The translations under genes and the position numbers were made by a program. From assembly GCF_028640845.1 (NCBI RefSeq), contig NC_080539.1, positions 100,838,554 through 100,902,553 of the forward strand: a DNA stretch of 64,000 nucleotides, in the 5' to 3' direction. Positions 21,027 to 32,003 of the stretch are shown here, piece by piece. Below the pieces are notes generated by a model that saw only the letters and a list, made by a program, of their open reading frames with translations, was not told the origin of the DNA and made no database searches. This DNA comes from Ahaetulla prasina (taxonomy: Eukaryota > Chordata > Lepidosauria > Squamata > Colubridae). Positions within the stretch are counted from its first letter, which is position 1. Each line of letters starts with the position of its first letter.

Positions 21027-21234
21027 CCCTATGGGGTTTGTGCAGGGACAAATATCATGCTGCAGGTGCAGATTCAATAGCACTGACTCTTCAGTACCTC
21101 CTGACTTACTAATAACAGGCTAGAAGTAGAAAAATGTAGGTAGAAAATTAAATGTTTTCTAGATATCATTTCTTGGACCATATCTACACTGTATCCTTAC
21201 ATGGTTCCTGCCCCACAGGCTGGCTGCACTAAGC

Positions 21235-21429
21235 CAATTTAAGAAAATGGGATGGAATAAATTTTTTGAAAGAAATGGGCTATTATAAAATTAAAAGAGG
21301 GGAAAACATTGGATAAATGAGGGGGTGAAATTTGAAATATGTTTAATTATGTACCCGACTGATATCTTGTTCAACAAAGATGTGTATGTGGTTTGTTCTT
21401 TTTAAAAAATAAAAAAACCCTTGTTGTTG
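21235..21429 (+). mobile_element. Possible L1-type LINE 3' end
   Basis: GAGGGGGTGAAATTTG and following TTGTTCAACAAAG, ending in AAAAAATAAAAAAACCC, resemble the 3' untranslated part of squamate L1. Weak; no coding part remains. Confidence 0.3.
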
Positions 21430-21552
21430 TTTTTTTAAAAAAGAAAATGTGGTTTGGGTTGGAATGTTTCAGTAGCAATATATTCACTTTGGATAATTCC
21501 TCTGCTGTTGTGTTTTCTTTCCAGTCTAGGAAAGCAATGGCCAATCACTTTC

Positions 21553-21942
21553 TGTGGGTGTGTTCTAAGTAACACCCCAACAAAAGAAGGCTCTGAAGCT
21601 TGAAGTCCCTCAAAGTTCCATTTTATTAGAGATGTTATATTCGCACATCTGGGAAAACCTGAATCTGAAAGCCTCCAGGTTTTCCCCACCCAACAAAAAG
21701 TCCAAGTCCCTGCCCAGCCAGTCTATCACATGGTCCTATCACAACAATCACTCTCCCAATTGGAGAGGCCTCCCAGTTCCAGCCCTCCATCTGCAGGGCA
21801 AGATGTCCTTGACTCTCTGAGAAAGGAATGTTATTATGACTATATATCTCCCCTGCACCATACAATCCCCTCTCCCAGTTTCCCACAGCAGTAAATGTGA
21901 CAGCCCTGAAGATCCAATGCAAAAGATGGCTTCCAGTGGGCA
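21553..21942 (-). mobile_element. Solo LTR, family A, antisense (duplication copy 1)
   Basis: GTTCTAAGTAACACCCC at the left and CCACAGCAGTAAATGTGACA toward the right match the sense copy at 13963 in reverse. Reverse-complement AATAAA and TATATAG signals lie near 21626 and 21840. Ends are decayed and no target duplication is evident. Confidence 0.72.
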
Positions 21943-22492
21943 GATTTCAATGGGGATAGAATTCTCCCAGGTTTAGCTAAATAATGTCTATTGGAGCTAC
22001 TGATTAGTTTATTGGTAATGTAGTGCTATAACAATTGCTTGACATGTAGGCAATCAACAGTTTGAAACTCAATGAATTATTGTAACTAGTTATTACAATT
22101 ACAGTTTTTCTTTCTCTCAGCTATCCACTTTAATGCTTTTTTTTTTTAAATCACTGGTACACCGATCACTTGAGGTAGAAATATTTCTTTCTATGTCCCA
22201 AATAGTCCTTTGTAGTACTGATTTTGGTTAATTGTATGCTGAGTTGAAGAAGAGAGAACAAAGTTCCAGTGATTCAATAATGCACTGATGGACTTATTCA
22301 GAAAAAAGCCCAGGACAATTACAATACAATAGAATAGGGAAATTAAAAAAAAAGACGTTTATGTGTATATATATTTATTTTAAAAATGTTTATAACCACT
22401 GACCCTCTGCACATTTGACAAATTTTATAACTACTATGCTACTGGAACATTATTATAAAGAATGCTGCAACATAGATTAAATTGGTTTGTGA

Positions 22493-22493
<1 letters not shown>

Positions 22494-22528
<35 letters not shown>

Positions 22529-22713
22529 GGGAGGGAGGGAAGGAGAGAGAGGGACAGATAAAGAAAGAAAGAAAAAAGGAAGGAAAGAAAGAAAGAAAGA
22601 AAAAAGAAAGGAAAGAAGGAAAGAAAGAAATAAAGAAAAAGGAAGGAAGGAAGGAGGGAAGGAAGGAAGGAAGAAAGGAAAGAAAGAAAGAAAGAAAGAA
22701 AGAAAGAAGAAAG
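22494..22713. repeat. GT/GA/GGAA/GAAA compound microsatellite
   Basis: (GT)n passes to (GA)n, then GAAA and GGAA units with interruptions. Purine-rich strand throughout; it forces long Arg/Lys/Glu or Ser/Leu/Phe frames that are not genes. Confidence 0.95.
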
Positions 22714-23227
22714 GGAGACTTTTGTCCTAGATAAAGGGCCTTCCTGCTGCTATATGCACTAACCAATCCAATTATATCGCTCAGAAGTAATAATTCATCC
22801 CATTACAAATCAAGGGAGAGATTAATCCTAATTCAATCCATCTTTACCATTAAAAGGCTGCCCTGGAGCTGAAAGCCCCTTTAGTATTACTTCATTATAT
22901 ATAACTAATAATCGAATCACCTAAATCCTCTGAGAGAAATCTAGCTTCCAAGTTCTTCTCTTATTATCTTTGCAGATTTATTGCTGAGATAATGACAAAA
23001 ATATAGCATTCATTTTGCCGCTTAATGCAGAGATGATCCTCCAGGGCTACACAAATCAGAATGATTTCTGGAAGGCAGCAAAGGTGGTGGTTCTTTTGGT
23101 GGGTTTTTTTTTAAAAAGAAAATGTGGTTTGGGTTGGAATGTTTCAGTAGCAATATATTCACTTTGGATAATTCCTCTGCTGTTGTGTTTTCTTTCCAGT
23201 CTAGGAAAGCAATGGCCAATCACTTTC

Positions 23228-23617
23228 TGTGGGTGTGTTCTAAGTAACACCCCAACAAAAGAAGGCTCTGAAGCTTGAAGTCCCTCAAAGTTCCATTTTA
23301 TTAGAGATGTTATATTCGCACATCTGGGAAAACCTGAATCTGAAAGCCTCCAGGTTTTCCCCACTCAACAAAAAGTCCAAGTTCCTGCCCAGCCAGTCCA
23401 TCACATGGTCCAATCACAACAATCACTGTCCCAATTGGAGAGGCCTCCCAGTTCCAGCCCTCCAGCTGCAGGGCAAGATGTCCTTGACTCTCTGAGAAAG
23501 GAATGTTATTATGACTATATATCTCCCCTGCACCATACAATCCCCTCTCCCAGTTTCCCACAGCAGTAAATGTGACAGGCCTGAAGATCCAATGCAAAAG
23601 ATGGCTTCCAGTGGGCA
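23228..23617 (-). mobile_element. Solo LTR, family A, antisense (duplication copy 2)
   Basis: Duplicated with the block from 21553-21942; the two differ at only a few bases. Confidence 0.72.
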
Positions 23618-24159
23618 GATTTCAATGGGGATAGAATTCTCCCAGGTTTAGCTAAATAATGTCTATTGGAGCTACTGATTAGTTTATTGGTAATGTAGTG
23701 CTATAACAATTGCTTGACATGTAGGCAATCAACAGTTTGAAACTCAATGAATTATTGTAACTAGTTATTACAATTACAGTTTTTCTTTCTCTCAGCTATC
23801 CACTTTAATGCTTTTTTTTTTAATCACTGGTACACCGATCACTTGAGGTAGAAATATTTCTTCCTAGGTCCCAAATAGTCCTTTGTAGTACCGATTTTGG
23901 TTAATTGTATGCTGAGTTGAAGAAGAGAGAACAAAGTTCCAGTGATTCAATAATGCACTGATGGACTTATTCAGAAAAAAGCCCAGGACAATACAATAGA
24001 ATAGGGAAATTAAAAAAAAGACGTTTATGTGTATATATATTTATTTTAAAAATGTTTATAACCACTGACCCTCTGCACATTTGACAAATTTTATAACTAC
24101 TATGCTACTGGAACATTATTATAAAGAATGCTGCAACATAGATTAAATTGGTTTGTGAA

Positions 24160-24161
<2 letters not shown>

Positions 24162-24205
<44 letters not shown>

Positions 24206-24378
24206 AGGGAAGGAGAGAGAGGGACAGATAAAGAAAGAAAGAAAAAAGAAAGAAAGAAAGAAAAAGAAAGAAAGAAAAAGAAAGAAAGAAAGAAAAAGAA
24301 AGAAAGGAAGGGAGAGAAGGAGGAAGGAAGGAAGGAAGAAAGGAAAGAAAGAGAAAGAAAGAAAGAAAGAAGAAAGGG
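24162..24378. repeat. GT/GA/GAAA compound microsatellite (copy 2)
   Basis: Counterpart of 22494-22713 but with different unit order, showing rapid change since duplication. Confidence 0.95.
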
Positions 24379-24780
24379 AGACTTTTGTCCTAGATAAAGG
24401 GCCTTCCTGGTGCTATATGCACTAGCCAATCCAATTATATCGGTCAGAAGTAATAATTCATCCCATTACAAATCAAGGGAGAGATTAATCCTAATTCAAT
24501 CCATCTTTACCATTAAAAGGCTGCCCTGGAGCTGAAAGCCCCTTTAGTATTACTTCATTATATATAACTAATAATCGAATCACCTAAATCCTCTGAGAGA
24601 AATCTAGCTTCCAAGTTCTTCTCTTATTATCTTTGCAGATTTATTGCTGAGATAATGACAAAAATATAGCATTCATTTTGCCGCTTAATGCAGAGATGAT
24701 CCTCCAGGGCTACACAAATCAGAATGATTTCTGGAAGGCAGCAAAGGTGGTGGTTCTTTTGGTGGGTTTTTTTTTTTAAA

Positions 24781-25174
24781 TCTCCTTGTTGACATTCACC
24801 TGTCATCTGGACCGTTGCAGCCAGATTGGGTAGCTCTAATTTTATTGATTTGTTTCTACATCTTCTCAGGTAATTGCCTCTTGAAGGAGTTAAACTAGCA
24901 ATTCACATGCAATTAATAGGAAATTACACCATACCTGTTCAACCTTCGCTATTTCATATCAGCCCATAGAAGAAAACTTTAGGCTTGAAAAGGTTTGGAG
25001 TTTAACTTAAAGTTACAATAAAGGAAGAGAGATTGTTTAATTAAGGAAGTTCCTGAGAATTCCCCTTATAAACTCATCGTTCTTGAATTTAATGGGGTCA
25101 TCAGGATGCTATTCAGTTAAAATAGAAGGTAAGTTAGCATTTTTGTCTTCAGGAAGCTGGACAAAAATGGTAAA
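24781..25174. other. No recognisable feature
   Basis: Unique-looking AT-rich DNA between the duplication and the next hAT element. Confidence 0.4.
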
Positions 25175-25182
25175 AGCTAGGG

Positions 25183-25738
25183 CTGTGATGGTAAACCTAT
25201 GGTACGCGTGTCAGAGGTGGCACGCAGCGCCCTCTCTGATGGCACAAGAGACATCGTCCCAGTTCAGAACTGCTGCGCATGCGCGCGCACCTCCCACCAT
25301 CCAGCTGCTCTTTGGGTCTTTGCCATGCATGCGCAGGGGTGTATGGCACATGTGGGAGGCTGCGCATGCAGGGGGCGTGTGCGCATTGCATTTTGGGGGT
25401 TCGAGCAGGCACGCACATTTTTTTAAAATTTGAATTTATATCCCGCCCTTCTCCGAAGACTCAGGGTGGCTTACACTGTGTTAAGCAATAGTCTTCATCC
25501 ATTTGTATATTATATACAAAGTCAACTTATTGCCCCCCCAACAATCTGGGTCCTCATTTTACCTACCTTATAAAGGATGGAAGGCTGAGTCAACCTTGGG
25601 CCTGGTGGGACTTAAACTTGCAGTAATTGCAAGCAGCTGTGTTAATAACAGACAGACTTAGTCTGCTGAGCCACCAGAGGCCCATTTGTGCACACGTGTG
25701 CTTTGGGCACTCAGTCTGGAAAAGGTTAGCCATCACTG
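25183..25738. mobile_element. hAT-type element (CAGTGATGG family) with nested SINE
   Basis: CTGTGATGGTAAACC at the left and GGTTAGCCATCACTG at the right are near-perfect inverted ends. The 8-base duplication AGCTAGGG is perfect (25175-25182 and 25739-25746). The GC-rich inside (TGCGCATGCGCGCG) is interrupted by an antisense SINE at 25434-25683. Confidence 0.9.
25434..25683 (-). mobile_element. L2-tailed tRNA SINE, antisense, nested
   Basis: Read on the minus strand: tRNA-like head with B-box region near 25615, the GACTCAGCCTTCCATCC segment, then the tail ending at TATATCCCGCCC (plus-strand text). The tail matches L2 LINE 3' ends. It sits inside the hAT element and so is younger. Confidence 0.8.
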
Positions 25739-25797
25739 AGCTAGGGTAATAAATTCTCTGTACTTCGTCAGTAGAAGTGGCTTCATTCTTTTCCCAA

Positions 25798-26310
25798 GAG
25801 TGCTTTTCTCAAGAGGCAACTCGACTTTCTGGGGGTTTTTTTTGGAAGATGTTTCGCTTCTCATCCAAGAATATTCTGACTAGATCAGAGGTGGGTTTCA
25901 GCAGGTTCTGACCAGTTCTGGAGAACCGGTAGTGGAAATTTTGAGTAGTTCAGAGAACCAGTAAATACCACCTCTGACTGCCCCTGCCCCCATCTATTCT
26001 CTGCCTCCGGAATCCCAGCTGATCGGGAGGAAATGGGGATTTTGCAGCAACCTTCCCCTGGAGTGGGGAGGGAATGGAGATTTTACAGTATCCTTCCCCT
26101 GCCACGCCCACCAAGCCACACCCACAGAATCAGTAGTAAAATTTTTTTTGAATCCCACTACTGGACTAGATGGTGGGGAATGGAAGTCAAAGCTAAAGAA
26201 GCTTCTTGGATGAGAAGCAAAACATCTTCAAAGAAAAACCAGAAAGTCCAGTTGCCTCTTGAAAAAAGCACCTTTGGGACAACCATGACCTGGAGAACTT
26301 AGAATCTCCA
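25798..26310. mobile_element. PLE pseudo-LTR palindrome, third type, split by a hAT element
   Basis: The left arm (25798-25877) contains AAGATGTTTCGCTTCTC and the right arm (26172-26310) contains GAGAAGCAAAACATCTTC, its complement, followed by AGTCCAGTTGCC and GACAACCATGACCTGG. These strings are familiar from vertebrate Penelope-like (Neptune-type) 3' regions. The inserted hAT at 25886 separates the arms. No coding part. Confidence 0.6.
25886..26163. mobile_element. Short hAT-type element (ACCGGTAG family)
   Basis: CAGAGGTGGGTTTCAGCAGG to GAATCCCACTACTG, with perfect 8-base duplication GACTAGAT (25878-25885 and 26164-26171). This copy gives the clearest proof of hAT-like integration for the family. 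Confidence 0.93.
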
Positions 26311-26762
26311 TAGGCTAACTTCATTCTTGTGTAAGAATCTCATTTTATTTTGCTCGAGTTTTCTTCTTTTATTATTATTATCATAAACTTCAACTATATT
26401 CTAGAGTTAATGTTTACTGGCTACTTTTAATCCTTCCATATTAAATGGCTGTCTTTAGATCTATTGCTTGCTGAGATGGGGAAGAGGGAATTTGAGTTGG
26501 AGTTGGACATTTACAGATAAAATCATTTGGCTTCAAATGTTAGGCTAAGTGGCACTCAGGAGAAAAATTAACATTATAAGCTTCTTACCTTGCCAACACC
26601 TTATCCACCATTTGTCTACTGGAAAAAAATAATCATAATATCAGAAGGTACCACAATAATGTTAAATGGATCATATAAAGTACAAAAAAAGAAAGGTCGT
26701 GGAAACCCAATTTTCTGCAAGTGCAGAGGTTAAAAGATAACAAGCAGTTCAGGCACTCTACA
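26311..26762. other. No recognisable feature
   Basis: AT-rich DNA, ending at a TTTATTTTATTTTA run that is the tail of the following antisense LINE. Confidence 0.4.
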
Positions 26763-27020
26763 TATTTATTTTATTTTATTTATTTTATTCGATTTTTATA
26801 CCTCCCTTCTCCCGAAGGACTCAGGGCGGTGTACAGCCATTTAAAATACACAATATACACATTAAAAACAAGATTAAAACAAGACATATTATAGGGTGGC
26901 CAAAAATTTAAAACAATTAACAAACCTTAAAATATAAATAACCCCAATTAAAATTTAATAAAACTTTTAAGCCAGTCCCGCTTGAATAAATAGGTGCGTT
27001 TTCAGCTCACGGCGAAAAGT
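26763..27020 (-). mobile_element. L2 LINE 3' end, antisense
   Basis: Minus-strand translation at the right edge gives [17 protein letters not shown], nearly the same as TFRRGLKTYLFIRAGLA encoded at 52030 by the sense L2 copy. The GACTCAGGGCGGTGTAC segment and the T-rich start are the reverse of an L2 3' untranslated region. 5' truncated. Confidence 0.8.
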
Positions 27021-27040
27021 ACATATATAGGTATATGTAC

Positions 27041-27961
27041 CTGTACATCCCTTATGACCACAATTGAGCCCAAAATTTCTGTTGCTAAGTGAGACATTTG
27101 TTAAGTGAATTTTGCCCCATTTTACAACCTTTCCTGCCACAGTTGTTAAGTGAATCTGCACTTGTTGAATTAGTAACACAGTTGTTAAGTGAATCTGGGT
27201 TCCCCATTGACTTTGCTTATGGAAAGATCGCAAATGACCCCAGACACTGCAACCATCATAAATATGAGTCAGTTGTCAAGCATCCGAATTTTGATCACAT
27301 GACCATGGGGATGCTGCAATGGTTGTAAGGGTGAAAAATAGTCCTAAATCACTTTTTTTCAATGAGGTTGTTGTCAGTGTTCCAAATAACACCCCCAATG
27401 AAATCAAACTCCTAGGCTTGCAATTCCTCAAAGCTAACTTTTATTAAAGATGTCATATTGGCACATCTGGGAAAACCCGAATCTGAGAGCTTCCGGGTTT
27501 TCTTCACCCAAAAGAAAGTTCAAGACTTTGCCCACTTCTCCCACATGTCCATCACTGCTCCAATCAGTTCCTTCTCATACAGAAGACAACCCCCACTTTC
27601 TTCTCAGCGCAGCTGGTGGACACCATGGCCTTGAACTCCTCTGCAACATTTTATTATGGCTAATTCCACTTCACTCATGCAATTCTCCCCTCCCAACTTC
27701 CCACGGTAGGATTGTGGCAGGCCTGGGTCCTGAAGGCACCAAGGTAATATGGTTTCCAGCCCTGTTCCAGGGTCCAGACCCAAAACACTGCAACCATCAT
27801 AAATATGAGTCAGTTACCAAGCATCCAAATTTTGATCACATGACCATGGGGATGCTACAATGGCTGTAAGGGTGAAAAATGGTCCTAAGTCATTTTTTTC
27901 AATGATGTTGTAACTTTGAACGGTCACTAAATGAACTGTTGTAAGTCGAGCACTACCTGTA
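27041..27961. mobile_element. TA-target MITE (CAGGTAGTCC family), split by an LTR
   Basis: Familiar squamate repeat with GTTGTTAAGTGAATCTGGG and GATCACATGACCATGGGG. The right end GTAAGTCGAGCACTACCTGTA is the complement of the TACAGGTAGTCC-type left end, here decayed. A (TTTA)n run follows at 27962-27983. The element is interrupted at 27372-27787, and 125 bases of it occur on both sides of the interruption. Confidence 0.7.
27372..27787 (-). mobile_element. Solo LTR, family A, antisense, with long flanking duplication
   Basis: Starts TGTCAGTGTTCC and carries the family core GCACATCTGGGAAAACCC and an antisense AATAAA (TTTATT near 27440). The right limit near CCCAAAACA is uncertain by a few bases. 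Instead of a 5-base duplication it is flanked by about 125 bases of the host MITE (27247-27371 and 27788-27911), which differ at roughly ten positions. Confidence 0.7.
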
Positions 27962-27983
27962 TTTATTTATTTATTTATTTATC

Positions 27984-28767
27984 ACAGGAAGAAACCCCAC
28001 TCCACCCCATCTCCCTCATAGGGTGACTTTGGGTGGTGATATACTAGCATTTTTAAATATATCTCATTTGACTTTCCATCTCAAGTTTCAAAATGTCCAA
28101 GATCATTAAAATTCCTCAAAGTCAACATAATCACATAATATCCACATAGCAAGACAGGGTAGAAGTTAAAATACTACCCTAAATTTTTCAAAAGTTAAGG
28201 GACAGAAAGCAATTCATATGTCAGGCCAAAGTTTTTGTAGAATAGCTATGTTTTCTTTGGACTATCTAAATGCCTTTAAGAATCAAGGCGGCAGATGAAT
28301 CTTCAAACCAGATTGTGTCAAAACAGAGGATTTTCCTTATGACTTTACCAGATGGATTTGGGATACAGACCAGATCCATTGCTTGCTGATCTGAATAAGT
28401 GGAACAGGGTGAAGGGACACATTCTTTTATTATTCCAACTATATCAGACTTCTGAATGTTTCTGAATTTTCTCTAAAATAGAGAAAATAAAGCTAATAAA
28501 AGAAAAAAAAAATCCAACCAGGTTTCTTCTTAGAATATAACACCATTAAAGCCAACAATGAAAAATCTGGAATTCTGCAGTGGTTCTTTGGTATGGAACA
28601 GTAATACATTACATAAAGCCAAACATTTGCTGCATTTGCACAGTTAATCTTCATGAAAACATGGATTCATTTACAATCTTCTATATGACTAGTAAGTCTT
28701 GGGTACAAATTCCTTTAATGCATAACAAGAGTCTTCAAAGTGATTGTTTGAATCTTAAAACAATTGG
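27984..28767. other. No recognisable feature
   Basis: AT-rich DNA. Frames are short and without motifs. Confidence 0.4.
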
Positions 28768-28775
28768 TGCTAGGG

Positions 28776-29027
28776 CAGGGGTGAAATCTACTTACCTTCC
28801 CTACCGGTTCGGAAGTGCGCGCGCGCCATCATCACGTCCAATTTTTGACCCTCTGCGCATGCGCAAAGCCTTTTGTGCATGTACAGAGGGTTAAAAACCA
28901 GAAAGTGATGACATTCGGGCGGGTGGGTGAAGCCTCGCGCTGCTGCCACTACCAGTTCGCCAAACCACACGCTGCTGGTGCTACCGGCTCGCGCAAGCTG
29001 GACAGAATCGGCAGGATTTCACCACTG
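28776..29027. mobile_element. hAT-type element, CpG-rich relative of ACCGGTAG family
   Basis: CAGGGGTGAAATCTAC to GCAGGATTTCACCACTG with perfect 8-base duplication TGCTAGGG (28768-28775 and 29028-29035). It shares only the termini and CTACCGGTTC with the commoner family; the inside (GTGCGCGCGCGCC) is different. Confidence 0.88.
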
Positions 29028-29035
29028 TGCTAGGG

Positions 29036-29714
29036 TGTTCAATCAGCTATTTCACACTGCATCGTAAATTGAGCATATTTGTTTCTTCCTAGATCCTCTC
29101 CTAATCCTATGAATCCTGAGGTCTACAGTACTTTTGGTGCAAGTATATACTGGGTAGTTTGTTTTAAAAATATTTTTCATCTAAGACCTATTGAATCTCC
29201 ATCACCATTTACATTTGTTTGTCAAAACTGTGAACTGAATTCAGAGCCCACCTAAAATGCCTTGCTTTGTTCTGTAAGTCAGAGGGTGCCACTGATTTTT
29301 TACAGTTACTGTCTCTTATCTTCTTCTTGGGATGACCGAGTCCTATAATTCGGATAACAGCATGCTGCAAGGTTTGATAACCTGATATCACTGATACCTG
29401 TGAAGTAAATAAAGTGGTTTCCGATGTAGCCAATTATATAGCTTATAAAGGAATTTGTAAGAAGGTAAAGCTTGTCATGAGAGATAATCCTTATATCAGA
29501 GAAGATGTGTGGAGAATACCATTATCTCAATAAAGTACTTTTCAGTAATTTGTCTGCCTCGGTCTTGAAAATCTGAGATAAATATAGCCTTTAAAGCATA
29601 TTCGGTCTGTCTGGATTATAAATATTTTGTCCAATGAAGAGAAATGAACACCAGTTTCCTAATTACACTCATTCGTTTTCTATCGTCCTCCGTCTTTCAA
29701 ATTTTCATAAACTG
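29036..29714. other. No recognisable feature
   Basis: Unique-looking AT-rich DNA, no gene or repeat seen. Confidence 0.4.
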
Positions 29715-29952
29715 TACTGTGTTTCCCCCCATATAAGACTGGGTCTTGTATTAATTTTTGCTCAAAGACGCATTATGGCTTATTTTCTGGTTAGGTTTTA
29801 TTTTGGGGGAAATACACTACTAAATGCCTGTGTCTGGTTGGCGATCTTAACTGGGGCTTATTTTGGGGGTAGGGCTTATATTACGAGCACCCTGAAAAAA
29901 TCATGCTAGGGCTTATTTTCCAGTTGGGTTTTATTTTCAGGGAAACAGGGTA
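29715..29952. mobile_element. MITE (TGTTTCCCC family)
   Basis: TACTGTGTTTCCCCCC at the left faces CAGGGAAACAGGGTA at the right, with repeated GGGCTTATTTT inside. The ends finish in TA, consistent with a Tc1/mariner-like TA target. A second, interrupted copy is at 35226. Confidence 0.65.
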
Positions 29953-30722
29953 TCTTTCTTCTTCAGTCTTCCTGTCCAGTTGATTGTTTTTTAAAAAAGA
30001 TTTATCTAATAATTGCAGGAGAGGAGAAGCTAAGCAGTTTTTCTTGCAAAACGTTTGATCTAAGCAAGAAGAACAAAGCTCTTTAGATATTCAGAATAGC
30101 CACAGCTCTCCTGGGTTGTAGGTAATATGAATGTTTGCTATGGAGTTTAGTGATGATAGAAAGCCAAGAATCAATTTAAAATATCAAAAGTCTACCACAA
30201 ACATGTATCTATCCCGGTGTTTTAGAAGCAACACAATAAATCTAATCTGTCCTGAATAATTCATCACACAAGACTTGCTTCTTTTTCAAGCCCGTTGAAT
30301 CTTCAAAATATATCTTCACCCCCCCTCCCAATCCCTCATTCCCAAAGTAGCACTGTCTGCTGTAGTCCTTCAACATTTTTGTATATAGAAATCTGCTTTC
30401 ATTTTAAGATTGGTTGTTGGCCAGCTCAGACCATTGTCTTTTATTCTGCTACCTAATCCCTCTTAATGTGACCTTTGGGGATAGTGCTTCATTATCACAA
30501 TGCATTCCCTTTCTATTTTCCACTCAACCAAGTCTCTCTACTTATCTAGGTAGCAGGGCAATTCTGGAAACAATCCCTCCTTAGTTCAGTTTCACTTGGA
30601 AGTGGGAGCAGAAGCAGGAGCAAGAGCAGAGAGACCGATAATGGAAAACTGAAGAATTTTTGGAGTCTCTGAACACGGACAAATATACCAATTGGGCTCA
30701 ATGAAGATACAACTTAACACTT
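29953..30722. other. No recognisable feature
   Basis: AT-rich DNA with a C-run near 30319-30325. Confidence 0.4.
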
Positions 30723-30730
30723 GCCATATC

Positions 30731-31026
30731 CAGTGGTGGGTTTCAAATTTTTTTACTACCGGTTCTGTGGCTTGGTGGGTGTGGCATGACTTGGTGGGCA
30801 TGGCTTGGTGGGCATGGCAGGGGAAGGATACTGTAAAATCTCCATTCCCACCCTACTCCAGGGGAAGGTTACTGCAAAAATCCCCATTTCCTCCTGTGGG
30901 AATTGGGAGGCAGAAAATAGATGGGGATGGGGCCAGACAGAATTTTTATACCCGTTTGCTGAACCACTCAAAATTTCTGCTACCGGTTCTCCAGAACTGG
31001 TCAGAACCTGCTGAAACCCACCTCTG
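30731..31026. mobile_element. Short hAT-type element (ACCGGTAG family)
   Basis: CAGTGGTGGGTTTCAAATTT to GCTGAAACCCACCTCTG, inverted ends of about 15 bases. Flanked by GCCATATC (30723-30730) and GCCGTATT (31027-31034), an imperfect 8-base duplication. Confidence 0.87.
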
Positions 31027-31290
31027 GCCGTATTCCATATATATTCATAGAAAAAGCATCCCAGAACACTTCTGAATGTCACATTTTGTTCTTTCCTCTC
31101 GTCTGGTCAAAATAGTTTCAAAACAAATAAACCGGCTTGTTTTGTACACAAACCCCTAGCTGAGGGTCTAGAGATAAAGGTATCTTCCACCTTTAATCCT
31201 TCTTGGCCATTTGATTTATTTCCCTAAAAATACATATTGATCAGTTCTTTTCTTACTGACAAAAGCTACTTTCCACAGCTACTTTTCACA

Positions 31291-32003
31291 TGGGTAGTCC
31301 TCACTTAATGGCTGCAATTAGGGAAGACAACTCCATCATTAAGTAATGTGGTCATTAAGCAAAATATCATATGACATGTCCAACTTATAATATCAGTTCC
31401 TCTGAGGTCATTAGTAATAGCATTTATACTTTTATACCGCTTCACAGTGCTTTACCAGCCTTCCCTAAGTGGTTGACAGATTTGGCATATTGTCCCCAAC
31501 AATCTGGGTCCTCATTTTACTGACCTCAGAAGGGTGGAGTTAACCTTGAGTTGGTGAGAATCGAAACTACCCAATTGCTGGCAGCCAGCAGTCAGCAGAA
31601 TTAGCCTGCAATGCTGCATTCTTACCACTTCGCCACCACGGCTCATTAAGTGAATTACCTGCAGAGGTTAAGCACATCACATGACTGTGCTTACAACATG
31701 TCTAACTTACAATATCAGTTCCTCCGAGGTCATTCAGTGAATTACCTGCGTTCATTAAGCACAACATCACATGACTGTGGCTTGCTCGAAGCTGGCTATG
31801 AAGCATGCAAATGGTGATCATGCGGGAGGCTGCAACTGTCGTGAATGTGTGCCAATCTCGAAGTGCCTAAATTGCCATTCAAGTGACCACTAGGGACACA
31901 GCCACGGTCATAAGTTCAAAGACCAGTTGTAAAACTTTTTCAGAACCATCATAAGTTTGAACGGTGACCAAACCGGGACGTCGTTAACCAAGGACTACCT
32001 GTA
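31291..32003. mobile_element. TA-target MITE (CAGGTAGTCC family), long copy
   Basis: GGGTAGTCCTCACTTAATGG at left and AACCAAGGACTACCTGTA at right are complementary. Inside, TTACAATATCAGTTCCTC and CATTAAGCA segments repeat. A tRNA SINE is nested at 31413-31645. Confidence 0.65.
31413..31645 (-). mobile_element. tRNA-derived SINE, antisense, nested
   Basis: Minus-strand reading starts GAGCCGTGGTGGCGAAGTGG and ends at the TTATACCGCTTCACAGTGC region (plus text), the tail type of the SINE at 2318. TCATTAGT and TCATTAAGT at the borders may be its target duplication. Confidence 0.7.

Larger units (their letters stand above)
21430..23104. repeat. 1.67-kb tandem duplication, copy 1
   Basis: Recurs head to tail at 23105-24780 (offset 1675 at the left, 1666 after the microsatellite). 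It carries about 115 bases of leader, a solo LTR, about 550 bases of unique DNA, a GT/GA/GAAA array and about 390 bases more of unique DNA. Both junctions lie in a T-run followed by A's. Confidence 0.95.
23105..24780. repeat. 1.67-kb tandem duplication, copy 2
   Basis: Same content as copy 1. Differences are a longer GT run, a rearranged GAAA/GGAA array (24162-24378), and point changes. The right edge leaves the repeat at TTTTTTAAATCTCC, where copy 1 continues AAAAAGAAAATG. Confidence 0.95.

Noticed and set aside
20604..21112. Several overlapping 77-128 codon frames
   Set aside because: All lie in or over the hAT element at 20642-21026, with frames open on both strands because of its low-stop CATGCA/CCC composition.
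27960..27983. (TTTA)n run as a LINE tail
   Set aside because: It directly follows the MITE terminus and no LINE end sits beside it.
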